Notes: generated by a model from the sequence alone, not told the origin. 64,000 bases of DNA from F23-D06 sp045132055 (GCA_045132055.1 JBGURP010000027.1:62001-126000); one strand, 5' to 3'; positions 52,365 to 60,013 are shown, numbered from the stretch's first letter. Program-made: numbers and translations.

Positions 52365-52765
52365 TTGCCAGTGTGTGGCTTTCGCGGCGGGACAGCATCC
52401 GCCTTCGGTGCAGACCAGTCTCGCGCCGCGAGGGGCCTCACGCACGCATCCTTGCTCTCCCCACACTTCCGTGTGGGGTAATCCGAAAGGGAGAGTCCCT
52501 TCAGGACATATCGTATTGGGCTCTGCTTATTGCCGTCAGGGGTCTCGGAGAGACCACATTCTATCAACCCTAGACTGAACGGTATCCAGGGATACATTCT
52601 CAATGGAGAAAACGAAATTCCCATAACGGTCTCGAAGAGACCACATTCCAGTAACCCCAGACTAAACGCAGTGCAGTCTGGGGCGGTGGTGGCACCCTGC
52701 CGCCTGCCGCGGTGCGGGACGCACTTGCCCCGAAGCTCTTGGGCTGCTCACCGCGGAATGGGGTA
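52365..52765. repeat. GC-rich modular hairpin repeat, copy R3 (longest)
   Basis: Gene-free. Modules in order: TCGCGGCG (52382-52389) with CGCCGCGA (52424-52431); CCCCACAC-ttcc-GTGTGGGG (about 52459-52478); GGTCTC (52541-52546) with GAGACC (52550-52555); GTATCC (52582-52587) with GGATAC (52590-52595); GGTCTC (52628-52633) with GAGACC (52637-52642); CCCCAGACT (52655-52663) with AGTCTGGGG (52675-52683). The sequence between 52228 and 52364 is AT-rich with nothing recognisable. Confidence 0.75.
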
Positions 52766-52834
52766 GCTATAGCCGAAGCAAAGTCATCTACTGAAAGCAG
52801 AGAAAACTCAAAATGAAATGACCAATCAGAAGAC

Positions 52835-53368
52835 TCACATCGTCCTCCCTAGCGCCTCTGCCTCCTCCAGCGCTTTCGTGCCCTGTACTCCACCCTTCTC
52901 CTTCGCGCTGCGCACCAGGACACGGCCCATATCTTCAATATGGAAGTAATTGATACAAAGTTGGTACTGCGCTAGTATGCTGTCGAACAGCTCGGGCAGC
53001 GAGGCGGCACCGACCAGGATAAGAGCAGCCTTCTTGATGTGGAACGTGTCGCGGATGGGGTTGTGGCAACGGTCGATGACGGCTTTCAACTGTGCGCTCA
53101 AGCTGTAGAAATAGACTGGCGAGGCAATCACCAGCATGTCGGCATTCGCTAACTTGCCGTATATTTCGGGCATGTCGTCCTTTTGCACGCACGTATTACC
53201 TTCGCTTGTGAAACACGCGTTGCACCCCATGCACGGGTTTACCTTGTAATCGTGCACCGAGACAACTTCTACATGGTGCTTTTCTGAAGCGCCCTTGGCA
53301 AAGGCCTCAACCAAGAGGTCGGTATTGCCGTTTTTGCGTGGACTTCCGGAAAGGATTAGGATGTTCAT
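52835..53368 (-). CDS. Flavodoxin-like NAD(P)H-dependent FMN reductase
   Basis: A 177-residue flavoprotein: phosphate-binding loop LSGSPRKNGNT near the N-terminus, a Cys-rich loop PCMGCNACF and the flavin-binding segment SPVYFYSLSAQLKAVIDR. This matches iron-sulfur-flavoprotein-like or quinone-reductase-like proteins, probably cytoplasmic. It lies 47 nt downstream of the CAT-like gene on the same strand and may share its transcript. Confidence 0.85.
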   Translation of the reverse strand: MNILILSGSPRKNGNTDLLVEAFAKGASEKHHVEVVSVHDYKVNPCMGCNACFTSEGNTCVQKDDMPEIYGKLANADMLVIASPVYFYSLSAQLKAVIDRCHNPIRDTFHIKKAALILVGAASLPELFDSILAQYQLCINYFHIEDMGRVLVRSAKEKGGVQGTKALEEAEALGRTM

Positions 53369-53415
53369 ATCAATAGGATGTTATCATTTCATCACAAAAT
53401 TCACAATTGCAAAAA

Positions 53416-54045
53416 TCAAATGGCACACCGCAAAGCAGAAATTGTTTTCTGCAGCTGCTCCAAAAACCGCGCCGCGTCGCCGCCGTCCATCTGCACGTGG
53501 TGGAATTGGAACGAGACCGGTAACGTGGTCTTGAAGAGTCCTTTGCGGTACTTGCCCCACATCACCAACGGGTTGAGGAACTTTTCTGTGTATTGGTTCA
53601 CGATGCAGTCAAGCTCCGTCTGGACCATCGCGGAGGTGCCGACGATCATGTAATCCTCAAGAAAACTGCTCGTGCATTCCGTAGCCGCTTTAGTGGTCAA
53701 TTCCATGTAATCGCGATTGAACTGCTGCAAATCATCGGAAAATGGGATGTCGCAGGAGCTGATGCCGCCATTTTTATTGTTCACGATGACGTTAATGGCC
53801 AGACGGTCGTAACGGTACAACTTACCCTGCTCCGGCAGGGTGTAGAATTCTTCCATCCCGCTAGCCGCCTTGCCGATGCACCAGCACAGCAGCACATTGA
53901 ATTTCAACCCATTTCGCCGGGAAGTCTTGCAGATACGGCTCACATCAAAGGTCTTAGTCAGCGTCACCATCGGCATGGGCGATGACATCCACATCTCAAA
54001 GGCAAATGCCCGCTTGGTTTCTTGGGGATTAACTTCAGTTTTCAT
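53416..54045 (-). CDS. Chloramphenicol acetyltransferase-like protein
   Basis: A 209-residue CAT-fold protein with the catalytic His in QFHHVQMDGGDAARF near the C-terminus (the HHxxxDG motif) and a CAT-like N-terminus (FAFEMWMSSPMPMVTLTKTFD). It may acetylate chloramphenicol or another hydroxylated compound using acetyl-CoA. Many chromosomal CAT-like genes in Bacteroidota have no proven resistance role, so I keep the function open. It starts 4 nt after the zinc-ribbon gene. Confidence 0.8.
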   Translation of the reverse strand: MKTEVNPQETKRAFAFEMWMSSPMPMVTLTKTFDVSRICKTSRRNGLKFNVLLCWCIGKAASGMEEFYTLPEQGKLYRYDRLAINVIVNNKNGGISSCDIPFSDDLQQFNRDYMELTTKAATECTSSFLEDYMIVGTSAMVQTELDCIVNQYTEKFLNPLVMWGKYRKGLFKTTLPVSFQFHHVQMDGGDAARFLEQLQKTISALRCAI

Positions 54046-54049
54046 AATA

Positions 54050-54637
54050 CTATCTTCTTTTGAAAACCACTAATTCGGCATCAGCTCCGTCCTTGCCGTA
54101 CTCGCTCACAAGGATGTGGTGCTCATCGCAAGCAATGCCAAAACAGCGACCATCGCCTTTTTCCACTTGGTTACCCCAATAGGTGGCGTTATCATCAAGA
54201 AGTTTCACTTTGTTGCCGTTGATGGTGTACTCCATGTTGACGAACGAACCCTGCAACACGAAAAGGTTGTCAATATGCGGCATATCCTTGATGTCCAATG
54301 CGTTGACTTCCTCAACGAGTTTCTGTTTGATAGGCGAGGTGGCGTGCGGCAGCTGGTCGGCGGGCAGTTGCCAGCGTTTCAGATTCGGATAATACTGACG
54401 AAGCACATCTTTGTACTCCTCGCGGGTGAGGTTTTGGCCCGTGTTCTTGTTGTACTCATCCACGAACTGCGCGCAGAACTCCACCATCTCTTCCATGGTG
54501 AAGTCGCCGGTGAAGGCACCGTCCTTATAGCAGTAGATGCAGTATTCTTGGTTTTTACTACCGTCGGCGTTGGTGCCGAGGATTTCATCGATGAGCGGCA
54601 TTCCGCAGCTCTGGCAAAAGGTTGGTTCTTTTTTCAT
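54050..54637 (-). CDS. Zinc-ribbon protein (Zn_ribbon_2-like)
   Basis: A 195-residue protein. Residues 1-40 form a putative zinc ribbon (FCQSCGMPL ... EYCIYCYKDGAF), a domain seen in small Bacteroidota and Firmicutes proteins sometimes called putative transcriptional regulators. The rest is a helical segment (EEMVEFCAQFVDEYN) and a C-terminal beta-rich part. The start at 54637 (MKKEPTFC) is chosen because the upstream frame to 54784 is encoded by repeat R4. It forms a pair with the CAT-like gene. Confidence 0.75.
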   Translation of the reverse strand: MKKEPTFCQSCGMPLIDEILGTNADGSKNQEYCIYCYKDGAFTGDFTMEEMVEFCAQFVDEYNKNTGQNLTREEYKDVLRQYYPNLKRWQLPADQLPHATSPIKQKLVEEVNALDIKDMPHIDNLFVLQGSFVNMEYTINGNKVKLLDDNATYWGNQVEKGDGRCFGIACDEHHILVSEYGKDGADAELVVFKRR

Positions 54638-54663
54638 ATTGTTGTTGGTTTTTTGATCTTTGT

Positions 54664-54852
54664 TACATCCCCACACATTGCGCGACTTCGTTGCTTGTGC
54701 GGGTAATCCCCACATTGCGCTACGCTTATGTGGGGTTATTAGCGCTTCGCGCGTCTTGTCCCTTCGGGACTGCTCATGGTCCACACTGCGGCTATCGCCT
54801 TATGTGGGGTTATTTGCACTACGTGCGTTTTGTCCCTTCGGGACTGCTCAAG
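54664..54852. repeat. GC-rich modular hairpin repeat, copy R4
   Basis: Modules: CCCCACA...TGTGGGG pairs; GCGC-ttc-GCGC in one unit and GCAC-tac-GTGC in the next (a paired change); two copies of TTGTCCCTTCGGGACTGCTCA, each with a GTCCC/GGGAC stem (about 54757-54777 and 54830-54850). Lies in the 5' region of the zinc-ribbon gene and supplies the last codons of the acyltransferase gene. Confidence 0.7.
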
Positions 54853-55988
54853 GAAGATGTACATCCCAAAACACACCAGCGCACAAACGGGATTCTCCGC
54901 AAGACCTCGAAAAATAGCGGCGAGAGGGTGAATACGGCGATGGTGAGTATGATATACATGGCTACCGGCGGCAGCTGAGTGTAGAAAAACATCATGGAGC
55001 CGAGGCTGGCAATGACCAGGTAATGGACAATGTAGATGCCGAAGCTGGAGCGGGTCATGTAGCCGGCAAAGGCGTTGGTGCGGTCGAAGCGGGCATGGAA
55101 CCAGCCCATCATGGCCAAGCACATCAGCCAGCCGTAAAGACAGTTGAGCGGACTGCCCAGATACTCCGGCGTGGTGTTGTTCTGTCCCCAAGTGACAACA
55201 ACGAGTACTATTCCGGAAACAACCGCACAAACCATCAGCGGAATCCAGAATCTGCGCACCATCTCCTGCACTGCATCGCGCGAGAAGATGAAGTAGCCCA
55301 TCAGGAAGGGAATGATGTAGAAGAGCGGTTTATAGAGATTGTATAGACCATCAGCGGATTCCGGACGCGGATGCAGAATGAGGGTCTGCTCGCCGAGCCA
55401 GAAGAAAATGCCCAACAGGACAATCCAAACAATTGAGAATGGAGAATTGAGAATTGAAAATTGGCTGGAAGACGGGGCATCATTCTTCTTTTTTCGATTT
55501 TCGATTTTCAATTCCACTTTTCTTATCAAAAGCAGGATGAGTGAAAAGAGCCACAAATCCTGGATAAACCACAGCGGGCCGGTGCCGCTAACTACCCAAA
55601 GGAAATACAAAGCGGGCTGCTTCATGGAGGCCAACACCGTTTGCCGAGCCACTAATGTGTTGAAATAACCTGTCATCCACTGAAATACAAAAAGACCGAT
55701 AGTGGCCGGCACCAGCAGTTTGCGCGTGCGCGACTTAAACCACTCTTTGCCCGAATGTCTCTCCAACGAATACTTTGCGCTGACGCCTGCCAACAGGAAC
55801 AGCAGCGGCATGAACCATGGATAGAGGATGTACATGACCACATCTTGGTATTGAGGTCCATCGCCGAAGCCCCCCACCCCGCCGAACACGCCTTTGTTGT
55901 TGTAAAAATAGATGACATGGTAGAACAGTACCAATAGTACCGTCACCCAGCGCAAATTGTCAATCCAGTGTTTCCGTTCCTGTTCCAT
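54819..55988 (-). CDS. Acyltransferase-3 family membrane protein with repeat insertion
   Basis: A 389-residue integral membrane protein starting EQERKHWIDNLRWVTVLLVLFYHVIYF, the motif of Acyl_transf_3 (OpgC/OafA-like) proteins with a His in the first helix. About ten transmembrane helices; it probably O-acylates an envelope glycan. Residues about 158-186, between helices, are encoded by heptamer repeats (KIENRKKKND; QFSILNSPFSI) that look inserted. The last residues (SSLSSPEGTKRT) come from repeat R4. Translation overlaps the upstream GNAT stop (TAATG). Confidence 0.8.
   Translation of the reverse strand: MEQERKHWIDNLRWVTVLLVLFYHVIYFYNNKGVFGGVGGFGDGPQYQDVVMYILYPWFMPLLFLLAGVSAKYSLERHSGKEWFKSRTRKLLVPATIGLFVFQWMTGYFNTLVARQTVLASMKQPALYFLWVVSGTGPLWFIQDLWLFSLILLLIRKVELKIENRKKKNDAPSSSQFSILNSPFSIVWIVLLGIFFWLGEQTLILHPRPESADGLYNLYKPLFYIIPFLMGYFIFSRDAVQEMVRRFWIPLMVCAVVSGIVLVVVTWGQNNTTPEYLGSPLNCLYGWLMCLAMMGWFHARFDRTNAFAGYMTRSSFGIYIVHYLVIASLGSMMFFYTQLPPVAMYIILTIAVFTLSPLFFEVLRRIPFVRWCVLGCTSSLSSPEGTKRT
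55431..55518. repeat. Inverted heptamer arrays inside the acyltransferase gene
   Basis: Five 7-bp units from 55431 (AATTGAG, AATGGAG, AATTGAG, AATTGAA, AATTGGC) and four facing units from 55491 (TTTTCGA, TTTTCGA, TTTTCAA, TTCCACT). GAATTGAAAAT (55451-55461) is the exact inverse of ATTTTCAATTC (55504-55514). Confidence 0.7.
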
Positions 55989-56512
55989 TATTTGCTGTTC
56001 TTCAATTTCATAATTTTCACCGGTCTGTCAGCGCCCACCTCAAGGTTTGGGCAGACCGTCTCCTCGCCCGTGTCCGTGAAGCCACACTTTACCATCACCT
56101 TGCCGGATGCGGGGTTCTCGGGAAAGTAATCGCCCCACAGAATTGAGAATCCTTTCACACGGAAGCAATAATCAATAACCAATCGCATTGCTTCAGTGCA
56201 GATGCCTTGACCCCAGTAGGGACGGGCGATCCAGTAGCCCACTTCGGCCTGGTCGGCGGCAATCTTCAGGTTTGAGGCCGATGCCGGGAGATAGCCCACA
56301 CAGCCGATGGCCTCGCCCGTTTCTTTCCATTCCACCGCCCACATTGTGTCCGTGTTGAACACAGTGCGGATAATCTCTAAGCTCTCCTCCACACTCTTGT
56401 GCGGTGGCCAGCCCGCGCGCGGGCCCACCTCGGGGTCGGAGGCGTATTTGTAAAGCGCCTCGGCATCGCACTCGCGCCAAGGGCGCAGCAGGATTCTTTC
56501 GGTTTGCATCAT
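55988..56512 (-). CDS. GNAT N-acetyltransferase (RimJ/RimL-type)
   Basis: A 174-residue acetyltransferase with the acetyl-CoA motif region EVGYWIARPYWGQGICTEAMRL (Gln/Arg-x-x-Gly-x-Gly/Ala form, here YWGQGICTEA) and a C-terminal NPASGKVMVKCGF segment typical of RimJ/RimL-like ribosomal or small-molecule acetyltransferases. First gene of a coupled pair with the acyltransferase. Substrate unknown. Confidence 0.85.
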   Translation of the reverse strand: MMQTERILLRPWRECDAEALYKYASDPEVGPRAGWPPHKSVEESLEIIRTVFNTDTMWAVEWKETGEAIGCVGYLPASASNLKIAADQAEVGYWIARPYWGQGICTEAMRLVIDYCFRVKGFSILWGDYFPENPASGKVMVKCGFTDTGEETVCPNLEVGADRPVKIMKLKNSK

Positions 56513-56542
56513 GTTATTATTCTACAATTTGAATATTTTTTC

Positions 56543-57667
56543 TTATGACTCTCTAATCTCACATAAAAGCAGGTCGCCGCAGTTCGAGCGGACCTCTTCG
56601 AATATCTCTTTGCAGCGTTGTACGCTCATTTTATTTTTCGTCCCCACCACTATCATGTCTTTCAGCGTGGGATGTCCCGTACCATTGACGGAAGTGGCGT
56701 GTTCTCCGTTATAGCCTTCCGTACACAGCGTCAAGTCATACGCGGGAGCCAGGTGCCATTTATAATGTCCATTTACTGTTTCCATAACCATAAAACTGAA
56801 GTTCTTGCAGTGGTCGTCCTTATTATCAGTCAGGTAATTGAAAACCATCCGACGGAACATTTCCTCCACCTCTTTGGCATTCTGGGTGAGGAAACCTGTC
56901 AATGCGAGCAGGTTGGTGTAATCAAGGACCGGCGCATTCAAAGAGAGACACAGCAATCCGCCTGCCGTGGCCGTATGGATGCGCTCGCCGTTAGGCGTGA
57001 TGTCGAAACGGCGTGTCGTAAAATAGCGACCGTTGGTCAGTTTGAAATCCGGGACATCCATACCGCATCGTTTGGCCACCTCGTTGTAGTGAAATTCTTG
57101 CTGTCCCATGTCAACAGGGTCGTAATAGTGACGGAACTTGATAAGCCAATGGCCTTCATTATCGCTAAAGACGGCCTTTGGACGGGCGCCACCGCTATTT
57201 CCACTTTTGTATAAGAGTAACCCCGCGTCTGTGTCTTGCTGCTCTTTCAACACCTCCAATGCTTTTTGTTGAAGCAGGTCGAAATCAGTTGTTTCATCTT
57301 CTTTAATCACCTTTGTTTCAGGATGGTACATCAAAGCGCCCATACCACTATTGCCAACGATGCTCAATCTGTCAAGGGCTGACAGGTCGGCATCGTTGAT
57401 GCCTTCACGCAGCATAGCCTTGTGAAGCAGGTAGCGTCCATAACCGTCGGGAAGACTGTCTTCGAATATGCCAAAATCACCCTGGAAAGGCTGAGGCTTG
57501 GCGATAAACAGGCCTGGTTTTAACGGAAGTTCCAAAGGTGAAATGCTGAATCCGTCAGACAACCAGACATTGTCGTACTCAAAGGCACATAGACGGTCGT
57601 CGGGAGTTAGAGATAATGTTCCGACAACTCGATTGTGATAATCCACTGTCAATCTGTCTGTTTTCAT
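56543..57667 (-). CDS. hipA: HipA-family toxin kinase
   Basis: A 374-residue HipA-like Ser/Thr kinase: N-terminal subdomain (SISPLELPLKPG; FGIFEDSLPDGYG), a Gly-rich loop region SGNSGGARPKA, catalytic segment NYLTDNKDDHCKNFSF (Asp in DDH, Asn downstream) and the metal-binding AYDLT. HipA toxins phosphorylate aminoacyl-tRNA synthetases and halt growth. It overlaps the hipB-like gene by 4 bp (ATGA), so translation is coupled. Confidence 0.85.
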   Translation of the reverse strand: MKTDRLTVDYHNRVVGTLSLTPDDRLCAFEYDNVWLSDGFSISPLELPLKPGLFIAKPQPFQGDFGIFEDSLPDGYGRYLLHKAMLREGINDADLSALDRLSIVGNSGMGALMYHPETKVIKEDETTDFDLLQQKALEVLKEQQDTDAGLLLYKSGNSGGARPKAVFSDNEGHWLIKFRHYYDPVDMGQQEFHYNEVAKRCGMDVPDFKLTNGRYFTTRRFDITPNGERIHTATAGGLLCLSLNAPVLDYTNLLALTGFLTQNAKEVEEMFRRMVFNYLTDNKDDHCKNFSFMVMETVNGHYKWHLAPAYDLTLCTEGYNGEHATSVNGTGHPTLKDMIVVGTKNKMSVQRCKEIFEEVRSNCGDLLLCEIRES

Positions 57668-58008
57668 TTTTTATACGCTTTTGTTTTGCCGGAATTCTGG
57701 CGTATCTGCGTCAGTTCTTCCATGGTTGAATATTTTGGAGCAGCGAAAATGCCTTTGATTTCGGAGGTGTAGCCCAATGCCTTAGCCAGCATTATCAGGT
57801 TTTTCAATGAAACAAGACCTTTTTGCTCAAATCGCGCCACGTTGCTCGGGGCGACTCCCGCCCGTTCGGCAACCTGCTCGCGTGTCATGCCTTTCTCCAC
57901 CCTGCGACGACGGAAATCGGCCGCGATCTGCGCGCTGATGTTATCGACATTATCAAACAGATAGTTCTCAAGAACTGATAACATATTATCTGTTTTATTA
58001 TAAATCAT
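57664..58008 (-). CDS. hipB: HipB-like antitoxin/repressor
   Basis: A 114-residue protein with an XRE-type helix-turn-helix (MTREQVAERAGVAPSNVARFEQKG) and a basic C-terminus. It should bind HipA and repress the operon. An in-frame ATG at 57984 is an alternative start. Three half-sites related to TTATCAG surround the start and promoter (57975-57992, 58027-58033), in the right place for autorepression. Confidence 0.85.
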   Translation of the reverse strand: MIYNKTDNMLSVLENYLFDNVDNISAQIAADFRRRRVEKGMTREQVAERAGVAPSNVARFEQKGLVSLKNLIMLAKALGYTSEIKGIFAAPKYSTMEELTQIRQNSGKTKAYKK

Positions 58009-58044
58009 ATAGAAACAATTAAAATATTATCAGTTGCAAAAATA
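57975..58044 (-). promoter_or_regulatory. hipBA promoter and candidate HipB operator
   Basis: -7 box TATTTTTG at 58044-58037. CTGATAA (57975-57981) faces TTATCTG (57986-57992), and TTATCAG (58027-58033) overlaps the predicted transcription start. Confidence 0.45.
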
Positions 58045-58102
58045 CACTTTTTTTGATATTTTGGACAAAATAAAAAAAATATCAAATTGTTAGTTTTTTT
58101 TC

Positions 58103-58110
58103 TATCTTTG
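58103..58110 (+). promoter_or_regulatory. -7 promoter box TATCTTTG for hicAB-2
   Basis: Perfect TAnnTTTG match with a TTG at 58088-58090 region upstream; 23 nt before the ATG at 58134. Confidence 0.55.
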
Positions 58111-58133
58111 CCGCGTATCTGAAAACAAAAAAC

Positions 58134-58316
58134 ATGAAGTACTCTGAATTAGAAAAGATATTGAAAAGAGCAGGATGTTATCTTGTAGGCAATAATGCAC
58201 ATCCGATATGGTACAGTCCGAAAACAGGGAAACGTTTCCAAACAGGACATCATAAGTCGGAGGAAGTGAAAAAGGGAACTTTGGACAAGATATTAAAACT
58301 TGCTGGCATTAAGTAA
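58134..58316 (+). CDS. hicA: HicA-family toxin (module 2)
   Basis: A 60-residue YcfA/HicA-type protein: KYSELEKILKRAGC, the catalytic His in NNAHPIWYSPKTGKRF and the terminal GTLDKILKLAGI. A close match to the family's usual layout. It should be an mRNA interferase controlled by the following hicB, 44 nt downstream. Confidence 0.85.
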   Translation: MKYSELEKILKRAGCYLVGNNAHPIWYSPKTGKRFQTGHHKSEEVKKGTLDKILKLAGIK

Positions 58317-58360
58317 CAGCACTGTATGATTGGTTAAGAGAAATAAAAACAACAGAGAAT

Positions 58361-58762
58361 ATGAGAGTAAGAGCCATTATAGAAACAGGTAAAAATTTGG
58401 ACTACGACATCTACACCGATGACGAATCTTTGGGTTTTATGCTGCTCGGACAAGGTGATACCATTGAGGAAGCAAAAGCCGATTTTCTAAACAGCAAAGA
58501 TGAAATGAAGGCGTTATTTGAAGAAACAGGTGAGAGTTTCGACTTCGACCATCTTGAATTTGAGTACGTCTTTGACACAATCTCGTTCCTCAAATACTCG
58601 CCATTCTCCCTTATCGGATTGTCAAAAGCAACAGGCATCAACTGCAAGCAGCTGAGCCATTACGTCACTGGATACAGAAAGCCGTCCCCGAAGACCGTGA
58701 AACGTATTCAGGCTGGCGTAACCAAATTTGCTGAAACTATGCGGAATGCTGTTTTGGTGTAG
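58361..58762 (+). CDS. hicB: HicB-family antitoxin (module 2)
   Basis: A 133-residue protein with a HicB N-terminal domain (YDIYTDDESLGFMLLGQGDT; EEAKADFLNSKDEM) and a C-terminal helix-turn-helix (GLSKATGINCKQLSHYVTG). It pairs with HicA module 2; the HTH suggests autoregulation. Sequence differs from hicB module 1, so the two modules are probably not cross-reactive. Confidence 0.85.
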   Translation: MRVRAIIETGKNLDYDIYTDDESLGFMLLGQGDTIEEAKADFLNSKDEMKALFEETGESFDFDHLEFEYVFDTISFLKYSPFSLIGLSKATGINCKQLSHYVTGYRKPSPKTVKRIQAGVTKFAETMRNAVLV

Positions 58763-58798
58763 TTAGGTACCATTACGGGTGAAGGTTTGCGAACTTAA

Positions 58799-59851
58799 TT
58801 ATATGCTCCTAAACCTCACATACTCCTCCCAGACATCCAACACATCCTCCGCATTGTACCCTTCGCGGAAGAACTCCACTTGGAATTCCTTCTTGAAGGG
58901 GGCCCAATTGCCGCAGACGAGGCCGTCGTGGGCGATGATGGGCTGGAAGATGCCCCGGTTGTTGTGCGCACGGTGCTGATGCTCCGGCGGCAGCACGATG
59001 TCGCGGCTCTTGTAACCGATCAGATACTCGTCGTAGGGCGGAATCAGCAGGCATTGCCCTTTGCGGAAACCACGCGTGCGACAGTCGTCCGTCAAATAGA
59101 ATTCCCTGCGTGGTAGAGACGCGGCATGCCACGTCTCTACATGCAGATAATTGCCTAATAGCTCAATTCCCCTTCGGCAGTCGCTGATGTTCAGCCCCGA
59201 CCACCACACGAAATCCTCCAACGTAGCGGGCTGCCGGCTTTGGAAGTACTTTCGGGTAAAGCGCATCAGGGCTTCGTCGCGGTCGATGGGTTCCGTGCGC
59301 TTTACCTTCGCGGAAGCGAGCGCATAGGTTGCCTTCATCGGCTGTAAGTTGCCGCTGCAGAGCGTTCCTGTCAGCTCGCCCATGCGGATGTGGTACGATA
59401 ACCGATGGTCGTCCATTATGATGTCCTTTTCCGCCAGCGCATTCACGAACTCCTCTTTTGTCACGCTCCCTTTGTCGGCAGCTGCTTGCACCAATATCTC
59501 CCTGATTTTCTGGTATTCCTCTTCAGGGATATCGATTTTGTTGCTGTGCATCCATCCCTTGGTGACGGAGATGGCCTTCGGGGCACAGAGTTCGAGCATC
59601 CACCAGTAGTCCTCGGCGGCCACTAACTGCCATGTGCCGCGCATCAGGTGCAGGCGGATGATTTTTCCACTGTCAAATGCCTCTTGGAAAGCTTTCGCCG
59701 ACGGTTTGCGGGTACGCATTGCCACCGCCCACCTCATCAGCCGGTATTCCTGTGCCTGCATCGCGCCCAAATGGCTCACCACTTCAGCCGGATCGCTGAA
59801 CTGTGGGGCTGCAAGTTGCTGGTTGAGAAGTCGGATGGTAACGGGGTTCAT
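58799..59851 (-). CDS. Winged-helix DNA-binding protein of the AlkX/YcaQ (HTH_42) type, with palindrome insertion
   Basis: A 350-residue protein: TIRLLNQQLAAPQF, then HLGAMQAQEYRLMRWAVAMR (the QAQ motif of HTH_42 winged-helix proteins), and LVAAEDYWWMLELCAP further on. Relatives include AlkZ/YcaQ DNA glycosylases that repair crosslinks, and AlkX. Role in DNA repair is inferred. Residues about 237-247 (VETWHAASLPRR) are encoded by a GTAGAGACG palindrome inserted in frame. The start at 59851 follows a TATTTTTG box at 59907-59900; the longer frame to 59902 begins in that box. Confidence 0.75.
   Translation of the reverse strand: MNPVTIRLLNQQLAAPQFSDPAEVVSHLGAMQAQEYRLMRWAVAMRTRKPSAKAFQEAFDSGKIIRLHLMRGTWQLVAAEDYWWMLELCAPKAISVTKGWMHSNKIDIPEEEYQKIREILVQAAADKGSVTKEEFVNALAEKDIIMDDHRLSYHIRMGELTGTLCSGNLQPMKATYALASAKVKRTEPIDRDEALMRFTRKYFQSRQPATLEDFVWWSGLNISDCRRGIELLGNYLHVETWHAASLPRREFYLTDDCRTRGFRKGQCLLIPPYDEYLIGYKSRDIVLPPEHQHRAHNNRGIFQPIIAHDGLVCGNWAPFKKEFQVEFFREGYNAEDVLDVWEEYVRFRSI
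59113..59140. repeat. GTAGAGACG palindrome inside a coding sequence
   Basis: GTAGAGACG (59113-59121), GGCATGCC (59123-59130) and CGTCTCTAC (59132-59140) form a 28-bp near-perfect palindrome. Same arms as the element at 46858-46884. Confidence 0.8.
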
Positions 59852-59899
59852 CGATTGGGGGTAATAGGTTTCGTTTTTTTCTATGTTAGGAAACAGCCG

Positions 59900-59907
59900 C
59901 AAAAATA
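59900..59907 (-). promoter_or_regulatory. -7 promoter box TATTTTTG for the HTH_42 gene
   Basis: Perfect TAnnTTTG match about 49 nt upstream of the ATG at 59851. Confidence 0.55.
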
Positions 59908-60013
59908 CAATGTTTTTGGAAAATATGCCCGCAGACCTATGGTCTGCGAACTATACCTATCACTGTCCTTCGCTAACGAGCCCGGCAGACTTGACGGCCT
60001 GCTGGCATGAAAA

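Noticed and set aside
52373..52766. Open frames inside repeat R3 (peptides containing SERPHSINPRLN-like runs)
   Set aside because: They come from the hairpin repeats, overlap each other in several frames and lack promoter or ribosome-binding signals.
53416..54045. Calling the CAT-like gene an acquired antibiotic-resistance gene
   Set aside because: The fold is clear, but composition matches its neighbours and no mobile element is near; resistance cannot be claimed from sequence.
54638..54784. N-terminal extension of the zinc-ribbon protein
   Set aside because: The extra 49 codons are encoded by repeat R4 and look like repeat translation (QSRRDKTREALITPHK); the ATG at 54637 begins the conserved domain.
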